DNA of 64,000 bases. It comes from Jacaranda mimosifolia. Lineage: Eukaryota > Streptophyta > Magnoliopsida > Lamiales > Bignoniaceae. A program made the position numbers and the translations under genes. Position 1 is the first letter of the stretch, and every line of letters begins with the position of its first letter. The notes under the pieces are model-generated. The model worked only from the letters and a program-made list of their open reading frames with translations, had not been told where the DNA came from and did not search any database. Shown in pieces: positions 59,838-64,000 of this stretch. The stretch is taken from the NCBI GenBank assembly GCA_018894105.1, contig CM032126.1:9203001-9267000 (forward strand), given 5' to 3'.

Positions 59838-60657
59838 ATTCAATGCAACCACAAGTTCCCCTACGACCAGTGTTCAAAAAGTAGGACCGTTCATTGAATC
59901 GAAAAACTTATTGATTCACAATTCGCTGGTTCAATTGTTGGTCGAACGTAATTGAACCACAATTGAACCGTGACGTTATAATTACACAATATATATTTAT
60001 ATTATATATATTACTTAAAAATTAATAAAATGCCAAAATATAAAACATAAAGAACTTATATGAATAGATTGTCTAACTTCACAATCCAAATTTTATAATT
60101 CATATTATAAATGATCACCACAATTTAAATATCTTAAGTCTAAAGTTTAAATATGATATGGAGGTGTACCTTAGCCTTAAAATTTTTTATTTAGACAATA
60201 AATAAATAAATAACATAAAAATATTAATTTCATTAAAAATTAAAGGGAAAAAAAATCACTCTGATTCAATTGAACTATAAGCGGTTCATCGGTTCAACCA
60301 CCAGTCTGAATGGTTTTAACAAAATAAGGCTTTTTTTTTTTATTTTTTTGATTTTTTTGATTTTATGAGAAAATCGGACCAATTTGACGGCCGATCAACG
60401 GTCCGACATGCTGGTTTAGTTCGATTTTTTAAATCATACCTATGACTACCTTGTTATAACTTCACCTCAATTGAAGACCCCACCATGGTATACGCCAATA
60501 AGCCTACCAAAAGCCTTTGTGGCACTGGTGTGATACAGAAGTCATAGATGATCATTGGTCCAATGCTTTGAGCTAAACCAATTCCCAAGATGTGTGAGTG
60601 CGCAGTGTGTACACCGCAGCATGCTAGTTCGCAATTACTAGTTATTCCAACTTTATG
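59838..60657 (-). pseudogene. rrn18: nuclear copy of mitochondrial small-subunit rRNA 3' end (NUMT), split by a hAT-type element
   Basis: On the plus strand, CATACCTATGACTACCTTGT, then TATAACTTCACC (60435-60465), is the reverse of the universal small-subunit rRNA 3' motif GGTGAAGTCGTAACAAGGTA with a few C-to-T type changes. CGCAGTGTGTACACCGC (60601-60617) matches the GGGCGGTGTGTAC region with a deletion of about 20 bases. TTCGCAATTACTAGTTATTCC (60627-60647) matches the AATCGCTAGTAATCGCG region. The segment between (GGTATACGCCAATAAGCC, CTTTGTGGCACTGG) is the plant mitochondrial type. The very 3' end (GATTCAATGCAACCACAAG, TTCCCCTACGAC, 59838-59867) lies on the other side of a 571-bp insertion. 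Non-functional; the left boundary is uncertain. Confidence 0.85.
59868..60438. mobile_element. hAT-type non-autonomous element inside the NUMT (571 bp)
   Basis: It starts CAGTGTTCAAAAAGTAGGAC. The complement of its right end, TATGATTTAAAAAATCGAAC, is a partial inverted match. The flanking 8-mers CCTACGAC (59860-59867) and CCTATGAC (60439-60446) are a one-mismatch 8-bp target duplication, proven as such because they are the same rRNA position on both sides. The interior repeats GGTTCAA/TTGAACC motifs near both ends and has no coding capacity. Confidence 0.8.
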
Positions 60658-61509
60658 TTTGATCTTGAAAGTTCTTGAAAGTTTGCCCTTTTTTTTTTTT
60701 TTTTTAAATGACTTCTTGTGCCAAAGTTTGTTATAGAACTGTATATTTACAGTTTTTTACTTGATAAACTTAAGCCCATTAGGATTTTTCTACCCTATTT
60801 GATGGGTTTAACTTGTCTTTGGGCTCTCCAATCTTTTTATCTAATGAATTAATTTAAGTTATTGGGCCATTTTTAATTGATTTACCAAATTACTTTTATC
60901 GTCAAAATTTATCCATAACATTATTATTATTAACATTGCTGTATTTATTTCTAACTTCATTCTTGATATTTCTTGTAATTGTCAAGAAGAGGAATATCAT
61001 ACAGTAGTAATAAATACAATGAATTACTTATCAAAAAGGATGCAATCATTTTTGTGTAAAAGGTTTAGATAAATCATCTACAAAATAAAGAAAGTTGCGG
61101 TACAATAATAGTACTATTAATATTAATGTTATATACTGCTTATTTTAGAATGTAATTTGACATTTATTCATGGAAAAAGTCTCTTTTAATTAACGTATAA
61201 AAAGTAATTCATAATTCATGAATAATTTGAATTTTAGCAATTAAAGTAAGCAGTAAGTATAAAATTATAAAACATTATGTTGAATATAAAAATTTTAAAA
61301 TTCAAATTTAATCATTTATTAACTTATCTAAACATATTTTAGATTTTTTTGAATAAAAATGAATAACCTTATTTCTCTTATAATTTAAGAAGTAAAAATA
61401 TTTAAATTCATATAGGACCATAAGTGTGGTGCATGAATAGTATTTACTTGGATATCTTCTATGTTGCAATTTTATTTTACATATATTCGCAAATGTAACT
61501 AGTTGCAAG
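60658..61509. other. intergenic, nothing recognised
   Basis: AT-rich DNA with a T run at 60690-60705. It ends in GTTGCAAG, the left target copy of the next element. Confidence 0.5.
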
Positions 61510-62373
61510 TAGGGTTGTCAATGGAGTTGATTTTAATCTGAATTCGATTCGAATTCGAATTGATTATTTAGGATCTTTGATCGATAAAAGATTCGATAGA
61601 TATGATCCAATTAAAAAAGTTCGTAATCGAAAATAAATAAAGCGAATATGGATGTGATTCGATTCGATCCATTAATAATTAGAATTCGGATATATTTAGT
61701 ATTATACATATGTATACATAGGGTCTTATAATAATGCTAGTGTGGATATTTGGATAAGGAAGTAATGAACTCCTATGCAACATATCAAGTTAGATGTTTT
61801 TCATATAAATTGTTAGATTTTGAGCTTATTTACATCATAATTACATCACTTGTTTCTCTATTTTTATAACAAAAAATGATGTGGGAAGAATAATGAGTAG
61901 GAGCCGAATGCAATAATATGGCTAGAATGCAATGAAAATCTCGATTTGATCAAAATGAGTTTCTTTTTTATAAAACTTTGAGTCTATAGTTAGTTGATTG
62001 AATAATCAAATATAACTATGTATTTATAATGCCAAATAAGTACTACTATCAACAACAAAACCTAATATTGCTTTTAAGTGATTGATAGACTTGAAAATTC
62101 ATTCCTTGATCTGTTGTGTATTTTTTTTAAAGGATGATTGTTTTGAATTTGGATTCTAATAAATTTTTTAAAAAAATAATAAATATATGATGAATTTTGA
62201 AATATTCAAATTTGAATTTTTTTGGATATCTGACTCTTATTTAGATCCGGATATGATTATACCAACTACAGATCCGATGGATCTTGAATCGAATTCGGAT
62301 CTGACATATTACTTTTGGATTCAGATTTGGATCCAGTATGATCCGATCCGAATTCGACCCATTAACAACCCTA
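61510..62373. mobile_element. hAT-type non-autonomous element (864 bp)
   Basis: Ends TAGGGTTGTCAATGG and the complement of TAGGGTTGTTAATGG, 14 of 15 matching. The perfect 8-bp target duplication is GTTGCAAG (61502-61509 and 62374-62381), the hAT signature. Subterminal regions are dense in GAATTCGATTCG and GATCCG motifs in both orientations. No transposase frame. The perfect duplication suggests it is younger than the related element at 11354-12173. Confidence 0.88.
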
Positions 62374-63689
62374 GTTGCAAGTGTAAAATCTATCGGCCTA
62401 TGTATCAGTATTATATATATATACATATGGTTTAATAATTTTAAATTTTATTTTGGTGGACTTTTTTAAAGTTTGCAACCAAGTAATTACTAGTAGATGT
62501 GAAAAGTGTTTGATTAAATTTATTTAAAATATTTTAGAAGTTTTTACATCTACTATAAAATTTTGAAGGTTATAATATATTTAATATTATTTTAAAATGG
62601 TTTGGTAAAATGAAATTATGAAATTTATGAAAATGATTTTGTGAGATCACAAACTTACAAATTAAAACTTATTTTACAGTGTTGAATTAACCCAATGACA
62701 TATCGCGTGCACGTGTGAAGAAAAAGAAAAAAGAAAAATATTGTACATCATATAGGGTTTGTGATATTTCCACATTTTCTATTTCAAATCATAGCCAAAA
62801 GTTTAAAAAAGAAAAGTTATTGGCTAGGGTTAGTTGTTTTACCTCAAATAAAAGCCCGTTTGAGCTATGAAAATGGTTTTGCATAATTTGGGTTGCATCT
62901 ATAATTTTCAACAAATTGGGAAAATTCGTGCCATTAAATTTTCACACAAATTGACACTCAACTACGCACTAATATATACCCCTACCCCTACTATCCTAAT
63001 TCATGATTTCATTTTATTCATTCATTTTAAAATAAAACTCAATTTTCTTAAGATAAAAATTTTGTTTCCAAAAATACTATCTCATTTAAATTTATGATTC
63101 AACATCACTAATTATCAATTTACTACTTTAAAAAGAAATAATGTAAATTACACAAAACTTGTGCTTGGTTATTTTCATTTTTATTTTTTCTCTTTTTACC
63201 TTTACTATATTTAAAATAAAAGAATGTATTTATATTACCATTTTAATTAGAAAATACCACTCTTTTATTTACATACCTACCCAACGTTTTCAAATCTATA
63301 TATTTATAAGTCAACTTGGGGCCACTTCCACCAAATTAAAAATAATTTAAATTTACTGAGTAATTAAATAATTATATCTTTTTATATTCTTATAGAATAA
63401 CGAACGCACAATAAATTAAATAATAATTTTATCCCACCACAATTGAAACCACATAAAAAAAGCTCTACAATAAATTAAAAAATTATTTTTAATCTTACAA
63501 ACTTTATTTTTCTTACTTTTTATACTCTCACCTTTTTTTTGGGCAATATGAAAAAGTGTGCTCTAATCTAATCTAATGTAGTACTGTGAAATAACAGGTC
63601 AATTTCTCCCCCCTTTTTCAAAATAAAGTCCTATCCATTCCAAACACTCCTTCTTGCCATCCCGAAAAAGCCTCCACAGAATCCATAGA
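62374..63689. other. intergenic, upstream of the ALFIN-LIKE gene
   Basis: AT-rich, no coding similarity or element ends recognised; presumably includes the distal promoter of the following gene. Confidence 0.45.
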
Positions 63690-63815
63690 ATTCCAGTCAT
63701 GCCCCCAATTTCCACCCCCTCGGTTTTTTCCTCCCTCCCCTGAGGCCTAGTTTATTTTGAAACCATTACTGAGTGAGCACACACTGTAGCGTGTTTGTGC
63801 GTGTACGGAGCAGCC
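63690..63815 (+). promoter_or_regulatory. ALFIN-LIKE 5' leader (approximate)
   Basis: A C/T-rich stretch (CCCCCAATTTCCACCCCCTC near 63701-63720 and TTTTTTCCTCCCTCCCCTGA) just before the coding start marks a change from the AT-rich background and looks like a plant leader. The start codon context is GCAGCCATGG. Confidence 0.4.
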
Positions 63816-63912
63816 ATGGACGGACTCGCGCATAATGGTCCTCGAACAGTGGAAGATGTTTTCAAAGATTTTAAGGGCAGACGTAATGCCATGATCAAAG
63901 CTCTCACCACTG
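63816..63912 (+). CDS. AL: ALFIN-LIKE PHD-finger protein, first coding exon (gene continues past the window)
   Basis: ATG 63816 opens MDGLAHNGPRTVEDVFKDFK, then GRRNAMIKALTT. This is the family start: P-RTVE-VF-DFKGRR--MIKALTT leads into the Alfin N-terminal domain. The exon ends ACTG followed by a GTGG donor at 63913, matching the family's LTT^D(V/E) exon junction. ALFIN-LIKE proteins are nuclear and read H3K4me2/3 with a C-terminal PHD finger, acting with Polycomb-type and stress pathways. The PHD finger is not in this window. Only 32 codons are visible, but all agree with the family. Confidence 0.9.
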
Positions 63913-64000
63913 GTGGTTTTTCTGCTTTTTATTTTTTTTAATTTTTTTTCCATTTTTATCTATATGTATGTGTGACTGTACAGTTTTCATGGAGTACGCG

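Noticed and set aside
1..64000. CRISPR arrays, bacterial operons, riboswitches or phage genes
   Set aside because: The window is plant nuclear DNA; the only prokaryote-like sequence is the mitochondrial rRNA fragment.

Overview
This is a plant nuclear window. The protein-coding genes have introns with GT..AG borders, the background is AT-rich, and the families (BREVIS RADIX, plant-type NF-YA with a miR169 site, WAV2/BEM46, ALFIN-LIKE) together with Ty1/copia, Ty3/gypsy, hAT, Harbinger and LINE remains indicate a flowering plant, most likely a eudicot. The species cannot be named from the sequence.

Four host genes can be supported. (1) A BREVIS RADIX-LIKE gene on the minus strand (coding 8937 to 3918, four exons, 375 aa). 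(2) An NF-YA CCAAT-binding factor gene on the plus strand (coding 36905-39487, five coding exons, 224 aa as modelled) with a miR169-type site in its 3' UTR. (3) A WAV2/BEM46-type alpha/beta hydrolase gene on the plus strand (coding 47888-58831, eight exons, 315 aa) with an intact catalytic triad. (4) The first coding exon of an ALFIN-LIKE PHD-finger gene (63816-63912), cut by the window end. The set BRXL - NF-YA - WAV2 - AL is also found, split over duplicated segments, in Arabidopsis as I recall its locus numbers, so this looks like a conserved ancestral block.

Most of the rest is transposable-element sediment. Region by region: 1-3440 is the 5' part of a decayed Tnt1/Tork-like copia element on the minus strand, with its LTR at 2797-3440. 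3918-9500 is BRXL with its 3.65 kb intron 2. 10014-10931 holds two neighbouring Harbinger-type MITEs, and 11354-12173 a hAT-type non-autonomous element. 13561-18167 is a Ty3/gypsy element with two LTRs and a perfect 5-bp TSD; it has lost pol but keeps a gag start on the minus strand and a promoter-bearing antisense ORF on the plus strand. 18168-26886 is mostly featureless AT-rich DNA with a MITE, a LINE 3' end and a diverged repeat pair. 26887-30095 is a 3.2 kb solo LTR containing an array of hairpins with covarying stems. 32222-33600 has nested MITEs and an AT-rich tandem array. 34300-39540 is the NF-YA gene. 40280-44440 has several TIR elements and another LINE 3' end. 47640-58900 is WAV2, whose fifth intron carries a complete 5 kb copia element (51360-56342). 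59838-60657 is a mitochondrial small-subunit rRNA fragment (NUMT) split by a hAT-type element. 61510-62373 is another hAT-type element. 63690 to the end is the ALFIN-LIKE gene start.

No tRNA gene, CRISPR array or gene cluster of a new kind was found. The most unusual items are the antisense ORF retained in the pol-less gypsy element, the covarying hairpin array, the NUMT/hAT nesting, the loss of one N-terminal cysteine in the BRX-like protein, and the retained gene block.
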